A model generated the notes under the pieces. The model made no database searches, was not told the DNA's origin, and worked only from the letters and a program-made list of their open reading frames with translations. From the NCBI RefSeq assembly GCF_000813845.1, contig NZ_JWTB01000021.1, forward strand, positions 1-64,000: a DNA stretch of 64,000 nucleotides, in the 5' to 3' direction. This document shows, piece by piece, positions 35,087-44,345 of the stretch. How positions within the stretch are numbered: the stretch's first letter is position 1; every line of letters starts with the position of its first letter. Both the position numbers and the translations under genes were made by a program. The DNA comes from Pseudarthrobacter phenanthrenivorans (GTDB taxonomy: Bacteria; Actinomycetota; Actinomycetes; Actinomycetales; Micrococcaceae).

Positions 35087-35141
35087 GGCGTGTGGTGGAC
35101 GTCTCAACGGCGATGCATCCTTCCTGTGGCATATTTGAGGG

Positions 35142-36362
35142 ATGGCAGAATTCAGGCAGTCCACGAAGCTCAACAACGTCCTTTACGACATCCGTGGACC
35201 GATCCTGCAGGCAGCCCAGCAGATGGAGGCAGAGGGCCACCGGATCCTCAAGCTGAACATCGGGAACCCGGCGCCGTTTGGCTTCGAAGCGCCCGACGCC
35301 ATCCTGGTGGACATGATCCGCCACCTGCCGCACGCCCAGGGGTACAGCGATTCCCGCGGCATTTTTTCCGCGCGCACCGCCGTGTCGCAGTACTACCAGA
35401 CCCGCGACATCCAGAACATCCACGTTGACGACATCTACCTGGGCAACGGCGTCAGCGAGCTGATCACCATGTCCCTGATGGCGCTGCTGGATTCGGGGGA
35501 CGAAGTCCTCATTCCCACCCCGGACTACCCGCTGTGGACCGCCTCCGTGGCGCTGGCCGGCGGGAAGCCCGTCCACTACCTCTGTGACGAGGACTCCGGC
35601 TGGCAGCCCGACCTTGAGGACATGGAAGCCAAGATCACGCCCCGCACCAAGGGGATCGTGGTCATCAACCCCAACAACCCCACCGGCGCCGTCTACCCCG
35701 AGGAAACGCTCAAGCGCATTGTTGCCCTTGCGGAAAAGCATGGCCTGGTGATCTTCGCCGACGAGATCTACGAGAAGATCCTGTACGAAGACGCCGTCCA
35801 TGTGAACCTCGCCAAGCTCACCGGTGACCACGTCCTGTGCCTGACGTTCAGCGGTTTGTCCAAGGCCTACCGCGTCTGCGGCTACCGGGCCGGGTGGATG
35901 GCGATCTCCGGACCGAAGAAGGACGCCGCGGACTACCTTGAAGGCATCAACCTGCTCGCGAACATGCGGCTGTGTGCGAACGTTCCCGCCCAGCACGCCA
36001 TCCAGACCGCCCTGGGCGGCTACCAGAGCATCAACGACCTGATCCTTCCCGGCGGCCGGCTCCTGGAGCAGCGCAACAAGGCGTACGACATGCTGAACGC
36101 CATTCCCGGGGTTAGCACGCAGCAGGCCCGAGGTGCCCTGTACCTGTTCCCGAAACTGGACCCTGAGGTGTACCACATCCGGGATGACGAGAAGTTCGTC
36201 CTGGACCTGCTGAAGGAAGAGAAGATCCTGGTGTCGCACGGCAGGGCTTTCAACTGGGTGCGCCCGGACCACTTCCGCATGGTGACGCTGCCCAACGTCA
36301 AGGACATCGAGGAAGCCATCGGCCGGATGGGGGACTTCCTAAGCAGGTACCAGGGGAACTAG
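35142..36362 (+). CDS. alaA: Pyridoxal-phosphate aminotransferase, AlaA-like
   Basis: A 406-residue class I/II aminotransferase. The lysine that forms the Schiff base with PLP is Lys241 in FSGLSKAYRVCGYRAGW. The PLP ring site includes PDYPLW, and NPNNPTGAV and ADEIYEKILYE supply the Asn and Asp/Tyr contacts. The N-terminal FRQSTKLNNVLYDIRGPIL and the length match E. coli AlaA and mycobacterial homologues, which interconvert alanine and pyruvate with glutamate/2-oxoglutarate. Aspartate or other transaminase activity cannot be excluded. The ATG is preceded by TTGAGGG. Confidence 0.9.
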   Translation: MAEFRQSTKLNNVLYDIRGPILQAAQQMEAEGHRILKLNIGNPAPFGFEAPDAILVDMIRHLPHAQGYSDSRGIFSARTAVSQYYQTRDIQNIHVDDIYLGNGVSELITMSLMALLDSGDEVLIPTPDYPLWTASVALAGGKPVHYLCDEDSGWQPDLEDMEAKITPRTKGIVVINPNNPTGAVYPEETLKRIVALAEKHGLVIFADEIYEKILYEDAVHVNLAKLTGDHVLCLTFSGLSKAYRVCGYRAGWMAISGPKKDAADYLEGINLLANMRLCANVPAQHAIQTALGGYQSINDLILPGGRLLEQRNKAYDMLNAIPGVSTQQARGALYLFPKLDPEVYHIRDDEKFVLDLLKEEKILVSHGRAFNWVRPDHFRMVTLPNVKDIEEAIGRMGDFLSRYQGN

Positions 36363-36413
36363 CCTGTGCACACGGGCCTGCCGGTCCGTACAGCGCTTGC
36401 GGAAAGGAACCCC

Positions 36414-37268
36414 ATGGCCCGCGTCGTCGACTTCGACCAGCATCCTGCCCAAACCCTGCGGGCAGGGGAGGGGTTCTCCCTCGCTGACGTGGATCCCGAT
36501 GCGACCCCCGGCTACAGCGGCAACAAGGACGACGGCAAGCTCCTGCTCGCCGGGATGGACGATGAGCTCTCCCGGCTGCAGGAAAAGCTCTTCGCCGAAT
36601 CCCGCTTCGGCGGGACCAAACGGATCCTGCTGGTCCTCCAGGCGATGGACACCGCCGGCAAGGGGGGCATCGTCAGCCACGTGATGGCCGCCATGAACCC
36701 GCAGGGCGTGCAGTTCAAGGCGTTCAAGGCCCCCACCGATGAGGAAAAGTCGTACGACTTCCTGTGGCGCATCGAGAAGGAAGTGCCGGCTGCCGGGATG
36801 GTGGGGGTCTTCGACCGCTCCCATTACGAGGACGTCCTGATTCACCGGGTCCACAACTGGGCCACCCCGGACGAGATCAAGCGGCGCTACGTGGCCATCA
36901 ACGAGTTCGAGGCCAGGCTGACCGACTCCGGCACCAAGATCGTCAAAGTGATGCTCCACATCAGCGGGGACGAGCAGAAGGAACGGCTGCTGGCCCGGCT
37001 GGACAACCCGGCCAAGCACTGGAAGTACAGCCATGGTGACCTGGACGAGCGTGCTTTCTGGGATGACTACATGGATGCCTACCAGGCAGCGATCGAGGAA
37101 ACCAGCACGCCGGCCGCGCCCTGGCATGTGGTTCCCGCCAACAAGAAGTGGTTCGCCCGGATCGCCGTCCAACAGCTCCTGCTGGGCGCGCTCTCCGGGA
37201 TGAACCTGAAATGGCCCAAGGCTGAGTTCGATGTGGCCGCCGAACGGGAGCTCGTGGCGCGTTCCTGA
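36414..37268 (+). CDS. Polyphosphate kinase 2 family protein
   Basis: A 284-residue PPK2 protein, a P-loop kinase that moves phosphate between polyphosphate and nucleotides. Walker A is LQAMDTAGKGG (about residues 82-92), the lid-region motif is VGVFDRSHYEDVLIHRVHNW, and PANKKWFARIAVQQLLL closes the domain. The ATG at 36414 follows GGAAAGGA at the right distance; an in-frame start at 36366 would overlap no gene but has no ribosome site. Direction (AMP/ADP phosphorylation or polyP synthesis) cannot be told from motif alone. It follows alaA after 51 bases. Confidence 0.92.
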   Translation: MARVVDFDQHPAQTLRAGEGFSLADVDPDATPGYSGNKDDGKLLLAGMDDELSRLQEKLFAESRFGGTKRILLVLQAMDTAGKGGIVSHVMAAMNPQGVQFKAFKAPTDEEKSYDFLWRIEKEVPAAGMVGVFDRSHYEDVLIHRVHNWATPDEIKRRYVAINEFEARLTDSGTKIVKVMLHISGDEQKERLLARLDNPAKHWKYSHGDLDERAFWDDYMDAYQAAIEETSTPAAPWHVVPANKKWFARIAVQQLLLGALSGMNLKWPKAEFDVAAERELVARS

Positions 37269-37269
37269 G

Positions 37270-37313
37270 ACCTGCGTTCCTGACACCTGCGTCCCTTACA
37301 CCTGCGTCCAGCG
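37270..37313. repeat. 15-bp tandem repeats just after the PPK2 gene
   Basis: ACCTGCGTTCCTGAC (37270-37284), ACCTGCGTCCCTTAC (37285-37299) and ACCTGCGTCCAGCG (37300-37313) follow one another. A related GCGTTCCTGAG sits in the last codons of the PPK2 gene. Confidence 0.75.
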
Positions 37314-37351
37314 TGGTGGGCAGGTTGCAGGGGACAGCGGCATTCCGCAGC

Positions 37352-37409
37352 GTTGGGTCCCTACAGCGTTTGGTCCCTACAGCGGTTGGTCCCTACAGCG
37401 GTTGGTCCC
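37352..37409. repeat. 16-bp tandem repeats at the 3' end of xseB
   Basis: Three copies of GKTKGGTCCCTACAGC-type sequence (37352-37367, 37368-37383, 37384-37399) and a fourth cut copy GGTTGGTCCC. The last copies overlap the xseB stop codon. Confidence 0.8.
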
Positions 37410-37611
37410 GGGCGGCCGCGAGCCGCTTCCGTGCGCCTTCCAGCCACTCTTCGCAGCGCGCCGCCAGTGCCTCGCCGCGTTCCCACAGGGCAAGGGACTC
37501 CTCCAGGCTCGCCCCGCCGGCCTCCAGCCTGCCCACGACTGCGATCAGCTGTTCCCGCGCTTCCTCGTAGCTGAGGGCTGCGACGTCGGATTCAGGTTTT
37601 GGTTCGCTCAT
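37393..37611 (-). CDS. xseB: Exodeoxyribonuclease VII small subunit
   Basis: A 72-residue helical hairpin protein. [41 protein letters not shown] is the XseB core that binds XseA in many copies. The start overlaps the xseA stop by four bases, so the pair is coupled. The final codons (RDQPL) and stop fall in the 16-bp repeat tract, which suggests the C-terminus was shaped by repeat change. Confidence 0.93.
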   Translation of the reverse strand: MSEPKPESDVAALSYEEAREQLIAVVGRLEAGGASLEESLALWERGEALAARCEEWLEGARKRLAAARDQPL

Positions 37612-38990
37612 GCCTTCTCTTCCAATTCGTGGTTCGGGTTTCGTGGGTGCACTGCACCGGTGGACTGCGCAGGGACGGGGGATTGGGCGGGACCGGGGGA
37701 TTGGGCGGGACCGGTGGAGGTGGCGCCGAAGCGCCCCTCCGCCACCCGGATCGACAGGGCCGCGCCGGCCGGTGCCTCGGCGGGCCGTCGGACAACGGCA
37801 TGGCCTGCCTGGGCGATCCGGGCGGCCTGGTCTCCGGCCAGTTCGACGACGGCGTACCCCCTGTCCAGGGTCTTCTGCGGTGACAGTGCGCGCACCTGGG
37901 CCTTGAGGTGCTCCAGTTGGTCCGCCGCCCGCACCACCGTGGAACTCACGGCCGCGGAGGACCGGCGCAGCAGGCGCTCGATCTCCTCGGCCCGGCCGGA
38001 CACCATTCCCTCCGGCGCCGCCATGACGGGACGCGAGTGCAGTGCCGACAGCCGGTCCGCTTCCCGGTCCACCAACCGTTCCATGCAGCGCCTCAGCTGT
38101 TCCCGCGCCGTGCGCACGCCGGCGAGTTCCTCGGAGACTTCGGGGACGATCCGCTTGGCGGCGTCGGTAGGGGTCGAAGCACGGAGGTCCGCCACATAGT
38201 CCAGCAGCGGCCGGTCCGCCTCATGCCCGATGGCACTTACCACCGGCGTGGCGGCAGCGGCCACGGCACGGATGACTTCCTCGCTGTTGAACGGCAGGAG
38301 ATCCTCCAGTGCGCCGCCGCCCCGGGCGATGACGATGACATCCACCTCCGGCCGGGCGTCCAGCTCACGCAGCGCGCGGACCACCTGCGCTACGGCGGTG
38401 TTCCCCTGGACAGCAACCTCGCGGATCTCGAACTCAACCGCAGGCCACCGCAGGGCCGCATTCCGAAGGATGTCCTTCTTGGCGTCCGAGTCGCGCCCGG
38501 TGATCAGGCCAATGCGGTGCGGCAGCAGGGGCAGTGGCTTCTTTCGGGAGTCGGCGAACAGACCCTCGGCAGCCAGGGCCTGGCGGAGCCGTTCAATCCT
38601 GGCCAGCAGGTCACCCAGTCCCACCGGACGGATGTCCCGCACCAGCATGTTGAGCCTGCCGGTCTTCAGCCAGAACTCCGGTTTCAGCAGGGCCACCACG
38701 CGTGAACCGCGCTCCAGCGGAAGATTCTGCCGTTCCAGCACCTTGGTCCACACTGAAGCCGGGAGGGAGACCTCCGCGTCGACGTCGCGGAGCGTGAGGT
38801 AGGCGTTGGTCCCACGCCGGTTCAGCTCGATGACCTGGCCTTCCACCCACGCCGAGGGGGTGCGGTCGATATGGGCTTTCAGCTTCTGCGACAACAGCTG
38901 CAGCGGCCACGGGTTGTCCGGACTGGTTTCCGCTGCGGTGGCGGGCAGCGTCGTGGCGCCGGTACCAGGAAGGGACGACTGGTCAGACAT
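37608..38990 (-). CDS. xseA: Exodeoxyribonuclease VII large subunit
   Basis: A 460-residue nuclease subunit that degrades single-stranded DNA in both directions with XseB. The N-terminal OB fold (about residues 28-125, [22 protein letters not shown]) precedes the catalytic domain with [25 protein letters not shown], the [14 protein letters not shown] loop and [27 protein letters not shown]. The C-terminus has short repeats [18 protein letters not shown], encoded by 18-bp repeats at about 37675-37709. It overlaps xseB by four bases. Confidence 0.94.
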   Translation of the reverse strand: MSDQSSLPGTGATTLPATAAETSPDNPWPLQLLSQKLKAHIDRTPSAWVEGQVIELNRRGTNAYLTLRDVDAEVSLPASVWTKVLERQNLPLERGSRVVALLKPEFWLKTGRLNMLVRDIRPVGLGDLLARIERLRQALAAEGLFADSRKKPLPLLPHRIGLITGRDSDAKKDILRNAALRWPAVEFEIREVAVQGNTAVAQVVRALRELDARPEVDVIVIARGGGALEDLLPFNSEEVIRAVAAAATPVVSAIGHEADRPLLDYVADLRASTPTDAAKRIVPEVSEELAGVRTAREQLRRCMERLVDREADRLSALHSRPVMAAPEGMVSGRAEEIERLLRRSSAAVSSTVVRAADQLEHLKAQVRALSPQKTLDRGYAVVELAGDQAARIAQAGHAVVRRPAEAPAGAALSIRVAEGRFGATSTGPAQSPGPAQSPVPAQSTGAVHPRNPNHELEEKA

Positions 38991-39151
38991 GCGGACGCCG
39001 TTGGGGAGCTGGTGCTGCGGGCATGCGGTCCTTCAGTTGTTAGGGGCGGTCAATCAACCTTATCCGCAAGCAGTATCACCGGGCACTGACAGCGGCTGTC
39101 CCCAGACCCTGCCTAGGATGGGTTAAGGCCCCCCAACCCGAAGGACCTGTT

Positions 39152-40003
39152 GTGCGTACTTTTGTCTCTGCCGTTGCCACCGTGCTGGGCATCCTCCTGG
39201 CCGCCGTTGCCGTTCCCGCCATCTGGGTGGACCGGAATATTGTCCAGGAAGACGGGTTCGTCCATCTAGCAGCTCCGCTTGGCAAGGACCCGGACTTCCA
39301 GAAAAGGTTGGCTGCGGCGGCAGTGGGCACGATCGATACGGGAGCCGTTCCCGGGTTTCTCTCCGACCTGATCCAGCCAATGATTGAGCAGGCGGCTGAG
39401 TCGCTGACCGGGCTTCCCGGCTATCCGGCGGCCTGGGAGGAGACCCTGCGCAGAAGCCACCGGCTGAGTTTCGCCAGCCCCGCTGCCGGACCGCAGGGAA
39501 GTGCGTCCGCGTCCACCCTGACCCTCGACGTCGCACCCCTGGTTGCCCTCGGCTCCGAGGAAATCTCGCGAACCACCCGGCTCCCGCTCGACCCGCCCGC
39601 ACAGACCCTCATCAACGTTGGCCAGCCAGTGCAGAAGGAATGGACGGAGCGGCTCGCGACGTACGCTCCCATGGGCTATGTGGCCGCCATCGGCTCGGCC
39701 GTCGCGTTCCTGCTGGCGCTCGTGGCAGCACGCCGCCGCTGGACTGTCCTGCTGGCCGCCGGGCTTGGCAGCCTGGTATTGGCCGCGGTGTGGGCAGCGG
39801 GCCTGCAGCTGGGTACCGCGCGGGCCCAGGCTGCAGACACAGGCAACGCGGTGGCCAACATGTTCCGGGACGAATTCCTCGCCGCGGCAGGCGCGGACTT
39901 CCAGACGTGGATTACCACGGCCGCTGTGGCCGGCGGTGTCCTGGCGGCAGCCGGCGTTGTGACGTTGTTCGCATCCCGGAAACGGCCGCGGACCAGCCGG
40001 TAA
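39152..40003 (+). CDS. Membrane protein, four helices, unknown function
   Basis: A 283-residue protein with an N-terminal membrane segment (about residues 5-24), a ~150-residue extracytoplasmic loop, then a helix pair (about 177-218) and a last helix (about 259-278) with a short basic tail. It resembles actinobacterial conserved membrane proteins without an assigned function. The GTG at 39152 is preceded by GAAGGA. It shares a promoter region with xseA, which runs the other way, and runs into ispH 9 bases on. Confidence 0.75.
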   Translation: MRTFVSAVATVLGILLAAVAVPAIWVDRNIVQEDGFVHLAAPLGKDPDFQKRLAAAAVGTIDTGAVPGFLSDLIQPMIEQAAESLTGLPGYPAAWEETLRRSHRLSFASPAAGPQGSASASTLTLDVAPLVALGSEEISRTTRLPLDPPAQTLINVGQPVQKEWTERLATYAPMGYVAAIGSAVAFLLALVAARRRWTVLLAAGLGSLVLAAVWAAGLQLGTARAQAADTGNAVANMFRDEFLAAAGADFQTWITTAAVAGGVLAAAGVVTLFASRKRPRTSR

Positions 40004-40006
40004 CAT
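40001..40006 (+). promoter_or_regulatory. -10 box TAACAT overlapping the upstream stop, ispH
   Basis: TAACAT begins at the TAA stop of the preceding gene and lies 6 bases before the ispH ATG. GGAGGG sits in the same gap, so ispH may be read from its own leaderless RNA or from the operon. Confidence 0.4.
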
Positions 40007-40012
40007 GGAGGG

Positions 40013-41092
40013 ATGACCACCTCGGCCGTATCCCTTTCGATGCCCACCATTCCGCGCAGGCGCCGTTCGCCTGGGGAAGTAGCAGCTGCAGCCCCGGTGA
40101 ACGGCACCAAGAGGGTGCTCCTGGCTGCGCCCCGCGGCTACTGTGCGGGCGTCGACCGGGCGGTGATCGCCGTCGAGAAGGCCCTGGAACACTATGGACC
40201 GCCGGTGTATGTCCGCAAGCAGATTGTCCACAACGTTCATGTGGTCACCTCCCTGGAGGAAAAGGGCGCCATCTTCGTTGACGAGACCGACGAAGTACCC
40301 GAGGGCGCGCTGGTGATCTTCTCCGCCCACGGCGTGTCCCCGGCTGTGGTTGAGTCCGCGGAAAACCGTGGCCTGCGCACCATTGATGCCACCTGTCCGC
40401 TGGTCACCAAGGTCCACAAGGAGGCCGTCCGCTTCGCCAAGGACGACTTCGACATCCTCCTGATCGGCCACGACGGGCACGAAGAAGTGGAAGGCACCTC
40501 CGGTGAGGCGCCGGAGCACATCCAGATCATCAACGGACCCCACGAGGTGGACAAGGTCACCGTCCGCGACCCCGAGAAGGTCATCTGGCTCTCCCAAACC
40601 ACGCTGAGCGTGGACGAGACCATGGAGACCGTCCGGCTGCTCAAGGAACGGTTCCCCACGCTTCAGGATCCGCCCAGCGATGACATCTGCTACGCCACCA
40701 CCAACCGCCAGGTGGCCATCAAGAAGATCGCCCCCAAGGCCGACCTCGTGATTGTCGTGGGCTCAGCCAACTCCTCCAACTCCGTGCGGCTGGTGGAGGT
40801 GGCCCTGGAATACGGCGCCAAGGCCTCCTACCGGGTGGACTTCGCCAACGAAGTGGACGAAGCATGGTTTGAAGGCGTTGCCACCGTTGGAGTCACGTCC
40901 GGCGCTTCCGTGCCCGAAGTGCTGGTCCAGGACGTGCTGAGGCTCCTGTCCGACTACGGCTACGGCACGGTGGAGGAAGTCGTCACCGCCGAAGAAGATC
41001 TCCTGTTCTCGCTGCCCAAGGAACTGCGCGCAACGCTGAAGGAAGCCGGCGACGTCAGCCGGGCCCTCGGCGGACGCCGCTCCCGAAGCTGA
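40013..41092 (+). CDS. ispH: 4-hydroxy-3-methylbut-2-enyl diphosphate reductase
   Basis: A 359-residue Fe-S enzyme of the non-mevalonate (MEP) pathway, making IPP and DMAPP. The three cysteines that hold the [4Fe-4S] cluster are Cys44 ([11 protein letters not shown]), Cys128 ([12 protein letters not shown]) and Cys226 ([11 protein letters not shown]). [18 protein letters not shown] and AHGVSP also match. The extra 30 residues at the N-terminus are basic and likely not part of the fold. IPP/DMAPP supply quinones, carotenoids and lipid carrier. It ends ahead of a repeat tract and a strong hairpin. Confidence 0.96.
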   Translation: MTTSAVSLSMPTIPRRRRSPGEVAAAAPVNGTKRVLLAAPRGYCAGVDRAVIAVEKALEHYGPPVYVRKQIVHNVHVVTSLEEKGAIFVDETDEVPEGALVIFSAHGVSPAVVESAENRGLRTIDATCPLVTKVHKEAVRFAKDDFDILLIGHDGHEEVEGTSGEAPEHIQIINGPHEVDKVTVRDPEKVIWLSQTTLSVDETMETVRLLKERFPTLQDPPSDDICYATTNRQVAIKKIAPKADLVIVVGSANSSNSVRLVEVALEYGAKASYRVDFANEVDEAWFEGVATVGVTSGASVPEVLVQDVLRLLSDYGYGTVEEVVTAEEDLLFSLPKELRATLKEAGDVSRALGGRRSRS

Positions 41093-41103
41093 CACCACTC
41101 CTG

Positions 41104-41155
41104 CGGCCGATACTGCATCGCGGCCGACACCAAGTCCTGTGCCGACACCAAATCC
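41104..41155. repeat. 18-bp degenerate tandem repeats after ispH
   Basis: CGGCCGATACTGCATCG (41104 on), GGCCGACACCAAGTCC (41122 on) and TGCCGACACCAAATCC (41140 on) repeat every 18 bases, with the last two nearly alike. Confidence 0.6.
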
Positions 41156-41184
41156 GCGGTCAGGGCCGGTGTTCGCCGCAAGCC

Positions 41185-41224
41185 GCGAAGGGCCGGGCAG
41201 TTAATCAACTGCCCGGCCCTTCGC
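41185..41224. terminator. 18-bp perfect bidirectional hairpin between ispH and rmuC
   Basis: GCGAAGGGCCGGGCAGTT (41185-41202) pairs exactly with 41207-41224 around a 4-base loop AATC. It lies between convergent genes. No T-run is seen on either side. Confidence 0.75.
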
Positions 41225-41240
41225 GCATCCCTGACCCGTG

Positions 41241-42473
41241 TCAGGCTGCTTCGTCGTTACCCTGCAGTTCAGGCGCCGCCAGGGCGCGGGGCGTCACCTC
41301 CACAACGGGCGGTGTCACCAGGCCGGACTCCTCAAGGCTGTTCAGCTTCCGGGCCGTCGGCAGGACACGTGCTTCCAGGGTGCCCACCATGGCGTTGTAG
41401 CGGTCCACCGATGTCTTCAGCGAGGAACCCAGCTTGCTGACGTTCTCACCCAGGGTTCCCATCCGGTCGTACAGCTGCCGCGCCAGCTCGAACAGCTCGC
41501 GGGCACTGTCCGTCAGCACGTCCTGGCGCCACGTAAACGCCACGGACTTCAGCACGGCCAGCAGGGTACCCGGCGACGCAAGGACCACGTTCCTGGACAG
41601 GGCATGGTCCAGGAGCCCGGCGTCCGCCTCCAGCGCGGCAGCCAGGATCGACTCGGCCGGAATGAAGCAGACCACCAATTCCGGCGAGTTGCCGGGGATG
41701 TCCCAGTATTTCTTGTTGCCGAGCGCGTCCACGTGGGCCCGGAGCGCCTTGGCATGGGCAGCCAGCAGCGCCTGCCGGTTCCGGCCGTCGGCAGCCGTCT
41801 GCGATCCTGCCTGCAGGCCCCCCAAACGGGGATCAATTGCGCCGAGTTCCTGGGCCTCAAGGTAGGACGACAACGGGACCTTTGCATCCACCACCAGTTG
41901 TTTCTGGCCCGGCAGCTGCACCACAAGGTCAGGGCGGACAGCGGTCTCGTGGCCGGCGCTGTGCACCTGCTCCACGAAATCCACGTGCCGCAGCATCCCC
42001 GCAGCTTCCACCACGCGCCGCAACTGCACCTCACCCCACTGGCCCCGGGCACTGTTGGAGCGCAGGGCGGATTCAAGGGCGTGCGTGGACCTGATCAGCT
42101 GTTCATCCGAAAGCCGGGCCTCCTGCAGCTGCTGGGCCAGCTGGCCGTACTGTTCCACCCGGTCCCGCTCCAGCAATGCCACCTGGTGCTGGACCGCGGA
42201 AAGCTTTTCCGCCACGGGGGCCAGGGCGCGCAGGACGCTGCCGTCCTGGTTCCTTGCCTCGCCCAGCTCCCGGTTCTGTGCCGCCAAAAGCCGCCGTTCG
42301 GCGTCGGCCGCTGCCAATTGCGCCGTGACCTCCGAAAGCCGGGATGAGACGGCGTCGAAGTCCGCTTCCACTGCGTGTGTGTTCCGCCGCAGCGAAAAAT
42401 AGGTGGCCGCCGCGCCGGCAAGCGCACCGAGCAGCAGCATGAGAAGGGCCAGAATCAAGGCAAAAGCATCCAT
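41241..42473 (-). CDS. rmuC: DNA recombination protein RmuC family
   Basis: A 410-residue protein with an N-terminal membrane anchor (about residues 2-22, AFALILALLMLLLGALAGA), a coiled coil (to about residue 125) and the RmuC domain: NSARGQWGEVQLRRVVEAAGML, RPDLVVQLPGQKQLVVDAKVPLSSYLEA and WDIPGNSPELVVCFIPAESILAAALE. RmuC restricts inversion at short inverted repeats. The ATG at 42473 has GAAGG just upstream; an earlier in-frame ATG at 42518 lacks it and precedes the membrane anchor oddly. Conserved residues of the nuclease-like fold are present. Confidence 0.92.
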   Translation of the reverse strand: MDAFALILALLMLLLGALAGAAATYFSLRRNTHAVEADFDAVSSRLSEVTAQLAAADAERRLLAAQNRELGEARNQDGSVLRALAPVAEKLSAVQHQVALLERDRVEQYGQLAQQLQEARLSDEQLIRSTHALESALRSNSARGQWGEVQLRRVVEAAGMLRHVDFVEQVHSAGHETAVRPDLVVQLPGQKQLVVDAKVPLSSYLEAQELGAIDPRLGGLQAGSQTAADGRNRQALLAAHAKALRAHVDALGNKKYWDIPGNSPELVVCFIPAESILAAALEADAGLLDHALSRNVVLASPGTLLAVLKSVAFTWRQDVLTDSARELFELARQLYDRMGTLGENVSKLGSSLKTSVDRYNAMVGTLEARVLPTARKLNSLEESGLVTPPVVEVTPRALAAPELQGNDEAA

Positions 42474-42549
42474 GCCTTCACTGTTGCACGGGCCTCTGAC
42501 AATCATGGGCAGTGACATCCGCCGGTACTGGCCGCCGGGGCCCTGCGGG

Positions 42550-42555
42550 TAGAAT
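42550..42555 (+). promoter_or_regulatory. -10 box TAGAAT, ychF
   Basis: TAGAAT ends 8 bases before the GTG at 42564, which supports that start rather than the ATG at 42558. Confidence 0.5.
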
Positions 42556-42563
42556 CAATGCTC

Positions 42564-43649
42564 GTGGCTCTTACTATTGGCATCGTCGGACTGCCCAACG
42601 TCGGCAAATCAACCCTCTTCAATGCGCTCACCCGCAACCAGGTCCTGGCCGCGAACTATCCGTTCGCCACCATCGAACCCAACGTGGGCGTCGTGAACCT
42701 TCCGGACGCCCGGCTGCAGCAGCTTGCCGGAATCTTCGGCTCCCAGCGCATCCTGCCCGCAGCCGTGTCCTTCGTCGACATCGCCGGCATCGTCAAGGGC
42801 GCATCCGAGGGGGAGGGGCTGGGGAACCAGTTCCTGGCCAACATCCGCGAAGCTGAGGCCATCGCAGAAGTGGTCCGTGTGTTCGACGACCCCGACGTCG
42901 TGCACGTTGACGGGAAAGTTGACCCGCGCTCGGACATGGAAACCATCAACACCGAGCTGATCCTCGCCGACCTGCAGACCATCGAAAAAGCCATCCCGCG
43001 GATCGAAAAAGAGGTCAAGATCAAAAAGCGGGAAGCCGCTGAACTTGCCGCGATCAAGGCTGCCCAGGCGGTGCTGGAGCGCGGGGACACCATCTACTCC
43101 TCCATCAAGAGCGACAAACTGGAGATGGAACACCTCAAGGAGCTCGGCCTGCTGACGGCCAAGCCGTTCATCTACGTGTTCAATGCCGACGAAGGCATCC
43201 TGGGCAGCCCCGAAAAACAGGAAGAGCTGCGCGCCATGGTGGCGCCGGCCGACTGCATCTTCCTCGATGCCAAGCTCGAGGCGGACCTCGTTGAACTTGA
43301 CGAGGAAGAAGCCCGGGAAATGCTGGAAATGAACGGCCAGGACGAGTCCGGCCTGGACCAGCTGGCACGCGTGGGCTTCCACACCCTGGGGCTGCAGACC
43401 TACCTGACGGCCGGCCCCAAGGAAGCCCGCGCCTGGACCATCCGGCAGGGAGACACCGCACCCCAGGCCGCCGGCGTGATCCACTCCGACTTCCAGCGCG
43501 GCTTCATCAAGGCCGAAGTCGTCTCCTTCGAGGACCTCATCGAAGCAGGATCCATGGCCGAGGCAAAGTCCCGCGGCAAGGTCCGGATCGAAGGCAAGGA
43601 ATACGTCATGGCCGACGGCGACGTCGTGGAGTTCCGCTTCAACGTCTAG
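42564..43649 (+). CDS. ychF: Redox-regulated ATPase YchF
   Basis: A 361-residue Obg-type P-loop protein. G1 is GLPNVGKSTLF at residues 8-18, G3 is VDIAGIVKGAS (DxAG), and G4 is NADE instead of NKxD, which is the mark of YchF and explains its preference for ATP over GTP. The coiled-coil insertion follows (EKEVKIKKREAAELAAIKAA). The C-terminal TGS domain includes YLTAGPKEARAWTIRQG and ends DVVEFRFNV. The GTG start gives MALTIGIVGLPNVGK, the family N-terminus. It associates with ribosomes in other bacteria and takes part in stress response. Confidence 0.96.
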   Translation: MALTIGIVGLPNVGKSTLFNALTRNQVLAANYPFATIEPNVGVVNLPDARLQQLAGIFGSQRILPAAVSFVDIAGIVKGASEGEGLGNQFLANIREAEAIAEVVRVFDDPDVVHVDGKVDPRSDMETINTELILADLQTIEKAIPRIEKEVKIKKREAAELAAIKAAQAVLERGDTIYSSIKSDKLEMEHLKELGLLTAKPFIYVFNADEGILGSPEKQEELRAMVAPADCIFLDAKLEADLVELDEEEAREMLEMNGQDESGLDQLARVGFHTLGLQTYLTAGPKEARAWTIRQGDTAPQAAGVIHSDFQRGFIKAEVVSFEDLIEAGSMAEAKSRGKVRIEGKEYVMADGDVVEFRFNV

Positions 43650-43670
43650 TTCCCGGGGAGCAGACCCGAG

Positions 43671-43715
43671 GCGTTGGCCGCCAGGAGCAGTGTTCCTGGC
43701 GGCCAACGCTTTTTT
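43671..43715 (+). terminator. Intrinsic terminator of ychF
   Basis: A 16-bp perfect stem GCGTTGGCCGCCAGGA (43671-43686) with complement at 43694-43709, 7-base loop, and TTTTTT. It lies just before the convergent DUF3090 stop. Confidence 0.88.
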
Positions 43716-43718
43716 GCA

Positions 43719-44273
43719 TCAAGCCTCGGGGAGCGTGCAGGTGTGCCCTTCGGGGTCCAACGGGTAGCCGCAGAGGGGGCACGCCGGACGGCCGGCACCC
43801 ACGATTTCCCGGGTGCGCTTGGCGAAGGCGCGGGCGGTGCCCACCGGCATCCGCACCAGCAGCATCTCGTGGCCGGCGCCCCCGTCGCCGTCAAGCGGTT
43901 CATCGTCGTCGTCTGCGTCGGCATCAGTGAGGGGGCGGGCCTCAATAATGACCTGGGCCGTGGTTGGGTCCCAGCCCAGGCTCATTGCGCCGGCGCGGAA
44001 CTGCTCCTGGACGGCCTCAAGCTGGTCATTGTCGACAAGTTCAAGGGGAGTACCCGCAGGAACGCTGAAGGGGTTGCCCTCGACGGTCATGAGCTGGTCG
44101 AGAATTTCATCGATCTTCTCCGCGAGCAAAGCCGACTGCTGCTTCTCCAGGGCAATACTCACCACCTGCGTCCCCGCACGCACCTGCAGGTAGAACGTGC
44201 GCGCCCCCGGCAGGCCGATGGTGCCGATGACGACCCGGTCAGGCCAGTCAAACTCGTGAACACGTGTGGACAT
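43719..44273 (-). CDS. DUF3090 family protein
   Basis: A 184-residue actinobacterial protein. STRVHEFDWPDRVVIGTIGLPGARTFYLQV and HEMLLVRMPVGTARAFAKRTREIVGAGRP are typical for the family, whose role is not established. The C-terminus has a zinc-finger-like cluster CPLCGYPLDPEGHTC (three Cys and a His). A run of Asp (about 121-131) lies in the middle. The ATG lies 6 bases after TAGAAT on the minus strand. It is divergent from the photolyase gene; the two starts are 72 bases apart. Confidence 0.92.
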   Translation of the reverse strand: MSTRVHEFDWPDRVVIGTIGLPGARTFYLQVRAGTQVVSIALEKQQSALLAEKIDEILDQLMTVEGNPFSVPAGTPLELVDNDQLEAVQEQFRAGAMSLGWDPTTAQVIIEARPLTDADADDDDEPLDGDGGAGHEMLLVRMPVGTARAFAKRTREIVGAGRPACPLCGYPLDPEGHTCTLPEA

Positions 44274-44279
44274 CTCAGT

Positions 44280-44285
44280 ATTCTA
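44280..44285 (-). promoter_or_regulatory. -10 box TAGAAT (minus strand), leaderless DUF3090
   Basis: On the minus strand TAGAAT is 6 bases before the ATG at 44273. It shares a short divergent region with the photolyase box. Confidence 0.5.
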
Positions 44286-44333
44286 GGCACATGAGGTTCA
44301 GGCCAGGGTGGTGTGGGCGCTGACGGTACGCCG

Positions 44334-44339
44334 TATCGT
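44334..44339 (+). promoter_or_regulatory. -10 box TATCGT, leaderless photolyase gene
   Basis: TATCGT lies 6 bases before the ATG at 44346, which supports that start over a GTG at 44313. Confidence 0.45.
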
Positions 44340-44345
44340 GGGATC

